From Demequina aurantiaca (lineage in GTDB: Bacteria; Actinomycetota; Actinomycetes; Actinomycetales; Demequinaceae), in assembly GCF_000975135.1 (NCBI RefSeq), contig NZ_BBRF01000001.1, forward strand, positions 1,676,380-1,740,379: a stretch of 64,000 bases of DNA, read 5' to 3'. How positions within the stretch are numbered: position 1 is the first letter of the stretch; every line of letters starts with the position of its first letter. Both the position numbers and the translations under genes were made by a program. A model generated the notes under the pieces. It was given only the letters and a program-made list of their open reading frames with translations, searched no databases and had not been told where the DNA came from. Positions 1 through 7,717 of this stretch are shown one piece after another.

Positions 1-1080
1 AAGCACACCCGTCTGGGCAAGGTAGCGATCTTGCTGATGTTTGTGCACCTCATCCTGATGACGGCGACGACCGCGGCCTTCGACGACCGATCATTCGTTG
101 AGCAGACCATCAGGTGGCAGGACTACGGCTGGTTCATGCTATTCGCGCAGATCGCGTCCGTGAGCTTCCTGGTGGTGCTGGTGACGTCGCTCACGGCTGT
201 CCGGTTGCGCTGGCGATACGAACGCTGGCACGCGGTCCACCTGCTGGTCTATGTGGGTGTGGCCTTCGCCGTCCCGCACCAGTTCCTCGAGGGGACCACC
301 TTTGTAGGCGGGGGCGTGGCGTGGTGGTTCTGGGCAGCGTTGTGGACCGTGAGCATCGGTTCGTTCGTCGTCTATCGACTGATACGCCCGCTGCTCCTGA
401 CCGGCAGGCATCACCTCACTGTCGAGTCCGTCGACACGCTGGGGGACGGCTCGACGTCCGTCACAATCGCCGGGCGCGACGTGGCCCGATTGCGCGCCCA
501 GGCTGGTCAGTTCTTTCTGTGGCGCTTCCTCAGTCCTGGGCTGCGCTGGCAGTCGCACCCCTATTCGCTGTCCGCGGCACCCGGCGACCGCCTCCGGATC
601 ACCGTGAAGGCCTCGGGAGATGGGTCCGGACGCGTGGCGGAGGTGCCGGTCGGGACACGCGTGATGATTGAGGGTCCGCTCGGCATCTTTACCCACTCGC
701 GGCGCGCCAAGTCGGCACTCCTGCTGGTCAGCGCGGGCATCGGCATCACCCCGGTACGTTCCATGCTTGAGGCCGTCGAGCCCGGCGATGACTGCACGGT
801 GGTGGTGCGGGTGCGCTCGCGCGCCGAGGCGCCGTTGCTCGACGAGGTGGAGGAACTCGCAAACGCCAGAGGCGCCACGCTGCACGTGCTCGAGGGCCAA
901 CGCGGTGCGACCTGGGGTACCGCTGAGTTGCCGGCGAGCATCGGCCAGTTCGTTGCCGATCCCGCCGCCACCGACGTCTATGTCTGTGGCCCGCCCGGTT
1001 GGTCGACGGTCGTTGCGGCCGATGCTGCCGCGGCTGGCGTGCCCGCCGAGGCAATACATCGCGAAGAGTTTGGGTGGTAG
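1..1080 (+). CDS. Ferric-reductase-like transmembrane flavoprotein, 5' truncated
   Basis: The reading frame is open from base 1, so the start lies outside the window; the first ATG at 31 is inside a membrane helix. About the first 120 residues hold several hydrophobic helices with histidines, as in the ferric reductase-like heme domain. The rest is an FAD/NAD(P)-binding reductase of the ferredoxin-reductase type: an HPYSLS flavin motif (RxYS-like), a GIGITP pyridine-nucleotide motif, a VYVCGPPG motif and an aromatic end in EEFGW. It probably moves electrons from NAD(P)H across the membrane. The FMN-binding protein starts 2 bases downstream and ApbE follows, so the three form one operon. The physiological acceptor is unknown. 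Confidence 0.85.
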   Translation, partial: KHTRLGKVAILLMFVHLILMTATTAAFDDRSFVEQTIRWQDYGWFMLFAQIASVSFLVVLVTSLTAVRLRWRYERWHAVHLLVYVGVAFAVPHQFLEGTTFVGGGVAWWFWAALWTVSIGSFVVYRLIRPLLLTGRHHLTVESVDTLGDGSTSVTIAGRDVARLRAQAGQFFLWRFLSPGLRWQSHPYSLSAAPGDRLRITVKASGDGSGRVAEVPVGTRVMIEGPLGIFTHSRRAKSALLLVSAGIGITPVRSMLEAVEPGDDCTVVVRVRSRAEAPLLDEVEELANARGATLHVLEGQRGATWGTAELPASIGQFVADPAATDVYVCGPPGWSTVVAADAAAAGVPAEAIHREEFGW

Positions 1081-1082
1081 AG

Positions 1083-1580
1083 ATGAAGACATCGAGAAAG
1101 CTCATGGTGGGCGGAGCCTCCGTGGTGATCCTAGGTGCAGGATTCGCGGCGGCGCCCGAGGCGGCGGTTCTGGAACTCACCGACCCGGGTGCGGAGACGG
1201 CCTCGGGTGCGACCGACCAGCCCACCACTGAAGCCACCGCGGCTCCCGACACCTCGCCCGTACCCGAAACCTCAACGCCCCCGGACGTCAGCGAGGAAGC
1301 CGCGGACGGCACCTACCCAGGCCCCGTCGTCACCAACATCCGCGGGGACTACCAACTGCAGATCGTGGTGGTCGACGCAGTGGTGACCGACGTGGAGTTC
1401 CTCGCGGCGGGCACCGAGGCCGCCGAGTCCGTTTCCATTAACGCCAGGGCACTGCCTATTCTTCGCGAGGAGATCCTGGAGGCCCAGGACTGGGACGTGG
1501 ACTACGTCAGCGGCGCCTCGTTCACCTCGCCGGCAATGGTCGAATCCGCACAGGGCGCGTTCGACGACGCCGGCCTATAG
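1083..1580 (+). CDS. Exported FMN-binding domain protein
   Basis: 165 residues from the ATG at 1083, two bases after the preceding stop. A basic N-terminus and one hydrophobic segment (about residues 7-24) suggest a membrane anchor or signal peptide. A Thr/Pro/Glu-rich linker of about 60 residues follows, then a small FMN_bind domain. The motif SGASFTS near the C-terminus matches the covalent flavinylation motif; Ser146 stands where FMN is attached to Thr or Ser in this family. With an ApbE transferase directly downstream and a membrane reductase upstream, it is probably the extracytoplasmic electron carrier. Family and context are clear; the attachment residue is inferred. Confidence 0.85.
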   Translation: MKTSRKLMVGGASVVILGAGFAAAPEAAVLELTDPGAETASGATDQPTTEATAAPDTSPVPETSTPPDVSEEAADGTYPGPVVTNIRGDYQLQIVVVDAVVTDVEFLAAGTEAAESVSINARALPILREEILEAQDWDVDYVSGASFTSPAMVESAQGAFDDAGL

Positions 1581-1583
1581 GCC

Positions 1584-2357
1584 ATGAGGGAATCACTCAA
1601 GCGTCGCGTAGTCACCGCGATGACCATGGACTTCACGCTGGACGTGCCGGCATCCGTATCCGACGACGCCCTCGACACGGTGATGCCCTTTATCGAGTCC
1701 GACCTGCAGTGGGCGGACTCCATCTTTAGCCTCTACAAGCCCGACTCCGAACTGTCACGGCTGGGGCGTGGCGAGGCCAGCATCGGCGACTGTGTGCCCG
1801 CCGTCGCGGAGGTGCTCGACCTGTGCGAAAAGTACCGCGACGAGACGGGCGGGGCTTTTGATGCCCGCCGCCCCGATGGGGTGATCGACCCCACCGGCAT
1901 CGTCAAAACCTGGGCCATGGAACGGGTGCGATGGCGGTTCCCACTCCTGGGAGCATCGGCGTGGCTGTGGGGATGTGCCGGTGACGTGTCCGCCCAGGGG
2001 CGGCCGGATGCCACGGCGCCGTGGCGTGTAGGCATCGCAGACCCGCGCGGTACTGGCGCCACTGTCGACGCGATCGAGCTCGGCACTGCTGTTGCTGTGG
2101 CCACCTCGGGTACGGCTCACAGCGGAGCACACATCTGGGACCCACGCCGGGGAAGCGCGGCACACCACTACGCGCAGGTCTCTGTGGCCGGAGGCGATGT
2201 GGTGCAGTGCGATGCGTGGGCGACGGCCATCATGGCGGGAGGACGCAAGGTCGCGCTCGCGGCGCAAGCCGAGGGGTTGCATGTGCTGACGTGCTCGGCG
2301 CGCGAGGGCAAGATCTTCGCGGAGCGCAGTCCCGGGTGGCCGCGGATTGCCCCCTAG
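1584..2357 (+). CDS. apbE: FAD:protein FMN transferase (ApbE family)
   Basis: 257 residues, ATG start 3 bases after the FMN-binding gene. ApbE enzymes transfer FMN from FAD to a Thr/Ser of an extracytoplasmic protein using Mg2+. Visible family features are the GGAFDARRPDG.IDPTGIVK block (about residues 91-109), a GDVSAQG-like strand, and DAWATAIMAGG near residue 210, the usual metal-binding region. It is shorter than typical ApbE (300 or more residues) and has no obvious signal peptide, which is common for compact actinobacterial versions. Its substrate is most likely the FMN-binding protein immediately upstream. Confidence 0.85.
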   Translation: MRESLKRRVVTAMTMDFTLDVPASVSDDALDTVMPFIESDLQWADSIFSLYKPDSELSRLGRGEASIGDCVPAVAEVLDLCEKYRDETGGAFDARRPDGVIDPTGIVKTWAMERVRWRFPLLGASAWLWGCAGDVSAQGRPDATAPWRVGIADPRGTGATVDAIELGTAVAVATSGTAHSGAHIWDPRRGSAAHHYAQVSVAGGDVVQCDAWATAIMAGGRKVALAAQAEGLHVLTCSAREGKIFAERSPGWPRIAP

Positions 2358-2442
2358 ACACCCTCCCAGTGCGGTACGTGGAACAGCCTTCAGGCTCGAC
2401 GCCGAGGTCCCCGGCTCCTTCGAGTAGTGTGCGGGCCAGGAA

Positions 2443-2463
2443 AGCCAGCCCCAGCATCGGCCG
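2443..2463 (+). repeat. 21-bp dispersed repeat, copy 1
   Basis: The 21 bases here, which contain the core CCCCAGCATCGGCC, are identical to 17850-17870. An 18-base reverse-strand match lies at 8824-8841 inside rnhB. This copy is in the apbE-rpsP gap, about 15 bases upstream of the proposed rpsP -35. Confidence 0.7.
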
Positions 2464-2478
2464 GCGTGTGTGCTGTGG

Positions 2479-2508
2479 TTGCCCAGTGCCCTGGCGATCT
2501 GGCACAAT
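2479..2508 (+). promoter_or_regulatory. Probable rpsP promoter
   Basis: TTGCCC at 2479-2484 and CACAAT at 2503-2508 with an 18-base spacer fit a housekeeping -35/-10 pair. Transcription would start near 2515, leaving a leader of about 110 bases. Confidence 0.45.
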
Positions 2509-2565
2509 AGGGCGCTGGTGATTGTGGCCCTCTAACCCACATGAACCAATTCGTCTTGCTAGCGA

Positions 2566-2590
2566 CATCGTCCGATTTCCCCGGACGATG
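2566..2590 (+). promoter_or_regulatory. Hairpin in rpsP leader
   Basis: CATCGTCCG (2566-2574) and CGGACGATG (2582-2590) form a perfect 9-bp stem with a 7-base loop in the rpsP leader, about 20 bases upstream of the AAGGAG ribosome site. No U-run follows, so it is more likely a leader structure than a terminator. Confidence 0.45.
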
Positions 2591-2627
2591 GGTGCCGGCT
2601 CACACCGAATAACAAGGAGATACAGCT

Positions 2628-3173
2628 ATGGCTGTCAAGATTCGTCTGAAGCGTTTTGGTAAGAAGAAGGCGCCTTTCTACCGCGTCGTCGTCATGGACG
2701 GCCGCGCGAAGCGCGACGGTAAGGCCCTCGAAGAGATCGGCATTTACCACCCGCTGAACAACCCCTCGATCATCGAGATCAACTCCGAGCGCGCGCTGTA
2801 CTGGCTCTCGGTTGGCGCACAGCCTTCCGACCAGGTGCGCAAGCTGCTGACCCTCACGGGCGACATGGGCATCCACCAGGGTGACAAGAACGCCAAGAGC
2901 ACCGTTGAGCTCTCCGCTGGCAAGGCCAGCGCCGAGGACCAGATCAAGGCTCACGCTGACGCCGCCGAGAAGCTCAAGGCCGCCAAGGCCGAGGAGAACG
3001 AAAAGGCCAAGAAGGAAGCCGAAGCAGAAGCTAAGGCTGCCGAAGAGGCTGCCGCAGCAGAGGCCAGGGCCGCTGACGAGGCAAAGGCCGCCGAGGCAGA
3101 GGAGGCTCCTGCAGAGGAAGCCGCCGCTGAAGAGGCGCCTGCCGCCGACGCCGCAGAGGCCGAGGAGAAGTAA
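2628..3173 (+). CDS. rpsP: 30S ribosomal protein S16
   Basis: 181 residues, ATG preceded by AAGGAG. The first 85-100 residues are a typical S16 (start [20 protein letters not shown]), which binds 16S rRNA early in 30S assembly. The remaining 80 or so residues are a low-complexity Ala/Glu/Lys tail, probably coiled or disordered. Bacterial S16 is usually 80-150 residues, so the tail is long; such tails are common in actinobacteria. It starts the rpsP-khpA unit, with khpA beginning 2 bases after the stop. Confidence 0.97.
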   Translation: MAVKIRLKRFGKKKAPFYRVVVMDGRAKRDGKALEEIGIYHPLNNPSIIEINSERALYWLSVGAQPSDQVRKLLTLTGDMGIHQGDKNAKSTVELSAGKASAEDQIKAHADAAEKLKAAKAEENEKAKKEAEAEAKAAEEAAAAEARAADEAKAAEAEEAPAEEAAAEEAPAADAAEAEEK

Positions 3174-3175
3174 CC

Positions 3176-3412
3176 GTGACCCTCGACGCCCTGGAGTACC
3201 TGGTCCGTAGCATCGTCCGCAACCCGGACGACGTGCGCGTCACCGAGCGCTCCGGGCGTCGGGGAACCACGCTCAACGTGGTGGTTCACCCCGACGACCT
3301 TCCCCGCGTGATTGGTCGTCGCGGACGCACGGCGTCCGCCATCCGCACCGTCGTGGAGGCCATTGCCCGCGACGACGTGAGGGTCAATATTGTGGACGTA
3401 GCCCCGCGCTAA
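3176..3412 (+). CDS. khpA: KH-domain RNA-binding protein KhpA
   Basis: 78 residues from GTG at 3176, two bases after rpsP. A single KH domain with the RNA-binding loop VIGRRGRT (GxxG type) fills the protein. KhpA homologues bind RNA, often as a partner of KhpB/Jag, and influence cell division and sRNA biology in Gram-positive bacteria. The position right after rpsP is conserved. Unusually, the rimM-trmD pair that normally follows is separated here by two genes on the opposite strand. Confidence 0.92.
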   Translation: MTLDALEYLVRSIVRNPDDVRVTERSGRRGTTLNVVVHPDDLPRVIGRRGRTASAIRTVVEAIARDDVRVNIVDVAPR

Positions 3413-3476
3413 CCGGCTACCCGCGCTCCAGCACCACCCCCGGGTACGCAACACCACCCGCGGAGCAGAGTGCCCG

Positions 3477-3872
3477 CTAGCGGCGGAAGAACTCTCCCGC
3501 ACGCTTGGTCGACAGCAGCAGGATGATCAGTAGCGCGAACGCAATGGACAACCCCAGTTGGAAGACCGGCGGATTGCTCACGGCGAACCACGCGTACACG
3601 TCCGTGGCAATGCGAACCAGCATCACGATGATGATGAGTACTCGCATGATGCGAGATCCGCGTGCGAGCGCCATCGCCAGCAACGCCATAATGACGCCAA
3701 AGAAGATGGAACCCCACGCATAGGCCGTGCCGTCGCCGCCACTCTCGGCAGCAGACAGATCTATCTGGCGCGTGAGGACGAGCACGCCACCGACGATGCT
3801 GCCAAGGGCGAAGATCCACATCAGGACCACGACAAAGGTGACACTCGCTGGACGAGTTGCGACTGAACTCAT
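3477..3872 (-). CDS. Four-helix membrane protein, paralogue of next gene
   Basis: 131 residues with four predicted membrane segments (about 9-32, 50-70, 76-98 and 101-122) and a basic C-terminal end, FFRR. I do not recognise a named family. It is clearly paralogous to the protein encoded at 3964-4359: both begin with MSS, share VTxVVVLMW.ALGS.VGG and end in TKRA..FFRR, and have equal length. The upstream sequences also match: a TACTATCGA-like -10 on the minus strand, then an A-run and CGGCAC. This points to a tandem duplication including the promoter. Function unknown. Confidence 0.75.
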   Translation of the reverse strand: MSSVATRPASVTFVVVLMWIFALGSIVGGVLVLTRQIDLSAAESGGDGTAYAWGSIFFGVIMALLAMALARGSRIMRVLIIIVMLVRIATDVYAWFAVSNPPVFQLGLSIAFALLIILLLSTKRAGEFFRR

Positions 3873-3963
3873 GATTCTCCCCGTTTCGGCACGGTGCCGT
3901 TTTCTCGATAGTACTGCCGCCAGCGCCGCTGCGCACGGGGAAAATCAGTGGTTACGAGGCGCG

Positions 3964-4359
3964 TTAGCGGCGGAAGAACGCTGAGGCGCGCTTGGTGGTC
4001 AGGAACGCGATGATGCCGAGTGCGAAGAGCAACGAGACGACGAGCACGATGACGTTGGCGTCCTCGACACTGACCAAGGCGTAGACGTCCAGGACGGCCC
4101 GAATCGCCATTGTCGCAATAACGAGGAAACGCACCAGGCGCGACCCACCGGACAGCGCGACGGCGAGGATCGCCATGAACAGTCCAATGCCCAGCGAGAT
4201 CCACCCGTAGAGGGCGCCATCGCCGTCCGCGGTCGCACTACTGGGATTCGCGACGGCCCACAGTAGGAGCCCGCCACCCACTGCACTGCCGAGTGCGGAG
4301 AGCCACATCAACACGACGACGAGGGTGACGCTACCTGGACGTACTGCTGTCGAACTCAT
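3964..4359 (-). CDS. Four-helix membrane protein, paralogue of previous gene
   Basis: 131 residues, four hydrophobic segments, with the same N-terminal pattern and FFRR C-terminus as the neighbour at 3477-3872. The conserved parts are the helices and ends; the loops differ, so the duplication is not recent. It is transcribed away from rimM, and its upstream region (minus-strand TACTAT box about 35 bases before the ATG) lies just before the rimM promoter. No catalytic motif is visible. Function unknown. Confidence 0.75.
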   Translation of the reverse strand: MSSTAVRPGSVTLVVVLMWLSALGSAVGGGLLLWAVANPSSATADGDGALYGWISLGIGLFMAILAVALSGGSRLVRFLVIATMAIRAVLDVYALVSVEDANVIVLVVSLLFALGIIAFLTTKRASAFFRR

Positions 4360-4433
4360 GACTCTCCCCTTTTTCAGGCACGATGACGTTTTTTCGATAG
4401 TAGTGCGCGCAACGTCTCCGCGCGCGGGTGATT

Positions 4434-4439
4434 TAGGCT
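4434..4439 (+). promoter_or_regulatory. -10 box for a leaderless rimM transcript
   Basis: TAGGCT lies 6 bases before the rimM ATG (4446), which places the expected transcription start at or next to the start codon. No Shine-Dalgarno sequence is present. Confidence 0.55.
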
Positions 4440-4445
4440 TGAGTC

Positions 4446-5003
4446 ATGAAACTTACTGTTGCCCGCATCGGCCGAGCGCACGGACTCAAGGGCGAGGTAA
4501 CTGTCGAGTTGCACACCGACATCCCCGAGGAGCGGCTCACGGCGGGCGCGACGTTCGACACGGAGCCCGTCGCTGCGGGGCCGCTGACTGTCGTCAAGAC
4601 GCGCACCCAGGCGGGCCGCTGGTATGTCGTGTTTAAGGAGATCAACTCCCGCGAGTTCGCCGATGCCGCGCGAGGCGCGGAACTAGTGATCGAGGGGGAC
4701 GAGTCCGACGAGGATGACGCCTGGTACATCCACGAACTCGTGGGGCTCGCCGTAGTGCGTCCCGACGGCACCGAGGTGGGCAAGGTCGTCGACCTGCAGT
4801 CGATGCCGGCTCAGGATTTGCTGATTGTGAAGCAGGCAAGCGGTGAACGAGCCATGATTCCGTTCGTTGATGAGTTTGTTCCGGAGGTGGACATCGACGG
4901 TGGCCGGGTGGTTATTACGCCACCGTATGGATTGCTGGCTGGCGAGGAGCCCGAGGCGACCGGCGAGACCCACGGCAACGCCAGTGGCGACGGTGACAAC
5001 TGA
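4446..5003 (+). CDS. rimM: 16S rRNA processing protein RimM
   Basis: 185 residues, the usual length. RimM helps mature the 30S head domain and binds S19. The N-terminal domain begins [17 protein letters not shown], the family signature; a PRC-barrel domain occupies about residues 95-165 ([11 protein letters not shown] onward); an acidic tail follows. A TAGGCT -10 six bases upstream implies leaderless initiation. The TGA stop shares one base with the trmD ATG (TGATG), so the two are translationally coupled. Confidence 0.97.
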   Translation: MKLTVARIGRAHGLKGEVTVELHTDIPEERLTAGATFDTEPVAAGPLTVVKTRTQAGRWYVVFKEINSREFADAARGAELVIEGDESDEDDAWYIHELVGLAVVRPDGTEVGKVVDLQSMPAQDLLIVKQASGERAMIPFVDEFVPEVDIDGGRVVITPPYGLLAGEEPEATGETHGNASGDGDN

Positions 5004-5692
5004 TGCGCATTGACGTCGTCACGATTTTCCCGGAGTTCTTTGGCGTTCTCGACGTGTCCCTGCTGGGCAAGGCACGCCAGGCGGACCTGGTCGAGACCCA
5101 CGTCCACGACCTACGCAATTGGACCACCGACAATCACAAAACGGTCGACGACTCGCCCTTCGGCGGCGGCGCTGGCATGGTCATGAAAGCCGATGTGTGG
5201 GGCCGGGCTCTCGACGACGTGCTCCAGCCTGGCGGCCACCTCTTGGTTCCCAGTCCGGCTGGCGTTCCCTTCACCCAGGCGATGGCGGCAGAACTCGCAC
5301 AGGCGCCTCAGATTGCCTTCGCATGCGGGCGCTACGAAGGCATCGATGCGCGGGTCGCAGAGCATTATGCGGCGGCCGGATTCGCCGTTACCGAGGTATC
5401 GCTGGGTGATTACGTGCTCAACGGGGGAGAGGTTGCGGCCTTCGCGATGATCGAGGCCATCACGCGTCTCATTCCGGGCTTCATGGGCAACGCCGAGAGC
5501 ATCGTCGAGGAGTCGCACTCCGACGGGCTGCTCGAGTACCCGAGTTACACGCGACCCGCGTCGTGGCGCGACCTCGATGTTCCGGAGATCCTGCTCAGCG
5601 GCCATCACGGCAAGATCGCGCAGTGGCGCCACGAGCAACAGGTGAAGCGCACGCGCGAGCGCCGCCCCGACCTGCTCCCGCCTCTCGACTGA
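5003..5692 (+). CDS. trmD: tRNA (guanine-N1)-methyltransferase TrmD
   Basis: 229 residues. TrmD methylates G37 of tRNAs from S-adenosylmethionine and is a SPOUT-fold dimer. Visible motifs: [13 protein letters not shown] at the start, [14 protein letters not shown] (about residues 50-63), the trefoil-knot segment [13 protein letters not shown] (about 109-121) and [14 protein letters not shown] (about 133-146). It is coupled by a one-base overlap to rimM, the standard arrangement. Confidence 0.97.
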   Translation: MRIDVVTIFPEFFGVLDVSLLGKARQADLVETHVHDLRNWTTDNHKTVDDSPFGGGAGMVMKADVWGRALDDVLQPGGHLLVPSPAGVPFTQAMAAELAQAPQIAFACGRYEGIDARVAEHYAAAGFAVTEVSLGDYVLNGGEVAAFAMIEAITRLIPGFMGNAESIVEESHSDGLLEYPSYTRPASWRDLDVPEILLSGHHGKIAQWRHEQQVKRTRERRPDLLPPLD

Positions 5693-5718
5693 GGCAAATT
5701 CCGCTGTTCCGACCTGTG

Positions 5719-5724
5719 TAGGCT
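5719..5724 (+). promoter_or_regulatory. -10 box upstream of gdhA
   Basis: TAGGCT at 5719-5724 gives a leader of about 40 bases before the gdhA ATG. No clear -35 is visible. Confidence 0.4.
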
Positions 5725-5772
5725 CGGTGGAATTTCCATACGCCACAGGAGCACGCAAACCAAAGGACTCAC

Positions 5773-7134
5773 ATGAGTGATTACGCCGCACAACTGCTTG
5801 CCACCGTGACCGCGAAGGACCCGGGTGAGGTCGAGTTTCGACAGGCGGTCGAGGAGACCGTGGAGTCTCTTGACCTGGTCTTGGAGAGGCACCCGGAGTT
5901 CGTTGCCGAGAAAATCCTCGACCGCATGATTGAACCCGAGCGCATCATTACTTTTCGCGTCGTGTGGACGGACGACGCCGGCGAGGTCCAGGTCAACCGC
6001 GGCTACCGCGTGGAGATGAACAGCGCACTCGGGCCGTACAAGGGCGGGTTGCGCTTCCACCCGTCGGTCAACCTAGGCGTGCTCAAGTTCCTCGCTTTCG
6101 AGCAGGTCCTCAAGAACTCGTTGACCTCGTTGTCGCTCGGAGGCGGCAAGGGCGGCAGCGACTTTGACCCCAAGGGCAAGTCCGACGGCGAGGTGATGCG
6201 CTTCTGCCAGGCCTTCATGACTGAGTTGGCCCGCCACATCGGCCCCAACACTGATGTTCCCGCGGGAGATATCGGCGTGGGTGCCCGCGAGATTGGCTAC
6301 CTGTTCGGCCAGTACAAGCGACTTCGCAACGAGTTCACCGGCGTGCTGACGGGAAAGGGTCTCGACTGGGGCGGGTCGTTGATTCGTCCGGAGGCCACGG
6401 GCTACGGCTGCGTGTATTTCGCGGAGGAGATGCTGCACACGCGCAAGGAGCGGTTCGACGACAAGATCGCGCTCGTGTCGGGTTCAGGAAACGTCGCGCA
6501 GTACACGGTGGAGAAGCTCATCGACCTGGGAGCGACCGCCGTCACCGTGTCCGACTCCAGTGGATACATCTATGACGAATCCGGGATTGATCGCGAGAAG
6601 CTGGCCTGGGTCAAGGAGATCAAGAACCAGCGACGCGGACGCATCTCGGAGTACGTCGACAAATTCCCGGACGCGGTCTTCACTCCCGTCAACGCGGACG
6701 CCGACCACAATCCGCTGTGGGATCACGAGGCCGACTGTGCCTTCCCCTCCGCGACCCAGAACGAGATCAACGGCGCCGATGCCCGCAACCTAGTCAAGAA
6801 CGGCGTGCAACTCGTGGCCGAGGGCGCCAACATGCCCTCCACGCTGGAGGCGGCGCACGTGTTCCTCGACGCGGGCATCCTCTATGGTCCGGCCAAGGCG
6901 AGCAACGCGGGTGGCGTGGCAGTGTCGGGCCTCGAAATGGCGCAGAACAGCGCTCGGCTGTCATGGACCAGCGGTGAGGTCGACTCTCGGCTGCGGTCGA
7001 TCATGGCCACCATCCACCATCGTTGCCAGGCGGCGGCCGACGACTTCGGGACGCCGGGCAACTATGTCAACGGCGCCAATATTGCCGGTTTCTTCAAGGT
7101 TGCGAACGCGATGCGCGCGCAGGGAGTCGTCTAG
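5773..7134 (+). CDS. gdhA: NADP-specific glutamate dehydrogenase
   Basis: 453 residues, typical of hexameric NADP-dependent enzymes. It converts 2-oxoglutarate, ammonium and NADPH to glutamate. Motifs include YKGGLRFHPSVN (about residues 93-104), the LSLGGGKGGSDFDPKGKSD block with the catalytic lysine (about 122-140), DVPAGDIGVGAREIG, and a Rossmann segment SGSGNVAQYTVEKL (about 236-249). It appears to be a single-gene unit with its own -10 upstream; the next gene, rplS, has a separate leader. Confidence 0.96.
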   Translation: MSDYAAQLLATVTAKDPGEVEFRQAVEETVESLDLVLERHPEFVAEKILDRMIEPERIITFRVVWTDDAGEVQVNRGYRVEMNSALGPYKGGLRFHPSVNLGVLKFLAFEQVLKNSLTSLSLGGGKGGSDFDPKGKSDGEVMRFCQAFMTELARHIGPNTDVPAGDIGVGAREIGYLFGQYKRLRNEFTGVLTGKGLDWGGSLIRPEATGYGCVYFAEEMLHTRKERFDDKIALVSGSGNVAQYTVEKLIDLGATAVTVSDSSGYIYDESGIDREKLAWVKEIKNQRRGRISEYVDKFPDAVFTPVNADADHNPLWDHEADCAFPSATQNEINGADARNLVKNGVQLVAEGANMPSTLEAAHVFLDAGILYGPAKASNAGGVAVSGLEMAQNSARLSWTSGEVDSRLRSIMATIHHRCQAAADDFGTPGNYVNGANIAGFFKVANAMRAQGVV

Positions 7135-7206
7135 CCGTAGCCAGGGCTCGTGTCCTGGGTTCAACCTGTGGCAGAATAGACCCTCGGTGCTCACGACGCA
7201 TTGGCC

Positions 7207-7289
7207 TGCCACAGGGGGCTCATGCATCATTCGATGCGCATCACCATCTATTGATTGCCGTAAGGCAGATACCGCGCGGGACCTGTGGC
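7207..7289 (+). ncRNA. Structured leader of rplS (candidate L19 leader)
   Basis: GCCACAGG (7208-7215) pairs perfectly with CCTGTGGC (7282-7289), closing a 66-base interior that ends just before the GAGGAGA ribosome site. Inside are the hairpin GCATC-attc-GATGC (7224-7237) and TGCC-GTAA-GGCA (7256-7267), the latter capped by a GNRA-type loop. This resembles a three-way junction. A further CCTGTGGCA at 7165-7173 overlaps the likely -10 (CAGAAT, 7172-7177). L19 autoregulatory leaders are known in Firmicutes; equivalence here is inference. Confidence 0.5.
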
Positions 7290-7310
7290 GTGTGCGAGGA
7301 GAGATAAGTC

Positions 7311-7658
7311 ATGCAGAAGCTTGACGCCATTACCGCGGACCTGCTCCGCACCGATATGCCAAACTTCCGGGCCGGCGACACCGTCAAGGTCCACGTGAAG
7401 GTCGTCGAGGGCAGCCGCTCGCGTATCCAGGTCTTCCAGGGCATCGTCATCGCCCGCCAGAGCCAGGGTGTCGCAGCGACGTTCACCGTCCGCAAGGTCT
7501 CCTTCGGTTGCGGTGTGGAGCGTACGTTCCCCATCAACGCCCCGACGATCGACCACGTCGAAATCGTGAGCCGCGGCGACGTCCGTCGCGCGAAGCTCTA
7601 CTACCTGCGCGGCCTGCGCGGCAAGGCAGCTCGTATCCGCGAGAAGCGCGAGAACTAA
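7311..7658 (+). CDS. rplS: 50S ribosomal protein L19
   Basis: 115 residues, full length. L19 sits at the 30S-50S interface (bridge B8 region). Typical sequence: [22 protein letters not shown] (about residues 21-42, quoted in part), FQGIVIARQ and the C-terminal [22 protein letters not shown] ribosome site precedes the ATG. A structured leader lies upstream and lepB follows after the stop. Confidence 0.97.
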   Translation: MQKLDAITADLLRTDMPNFRAGDTVKVHVKVVEGSRSRIQVFQGIVIARQSQGVAATFTVRKVSFGCGVERTFPINAPTIDHVEIVSRGDVRRAKLYYLRGLRGKAARIREKREN

Positions 7659-7717
7659 ACATCAGCACCACCACCGACGCGCCGGCGGACGGGCAGCAGC
7701 CCTCCGCCGGCCGTCGC

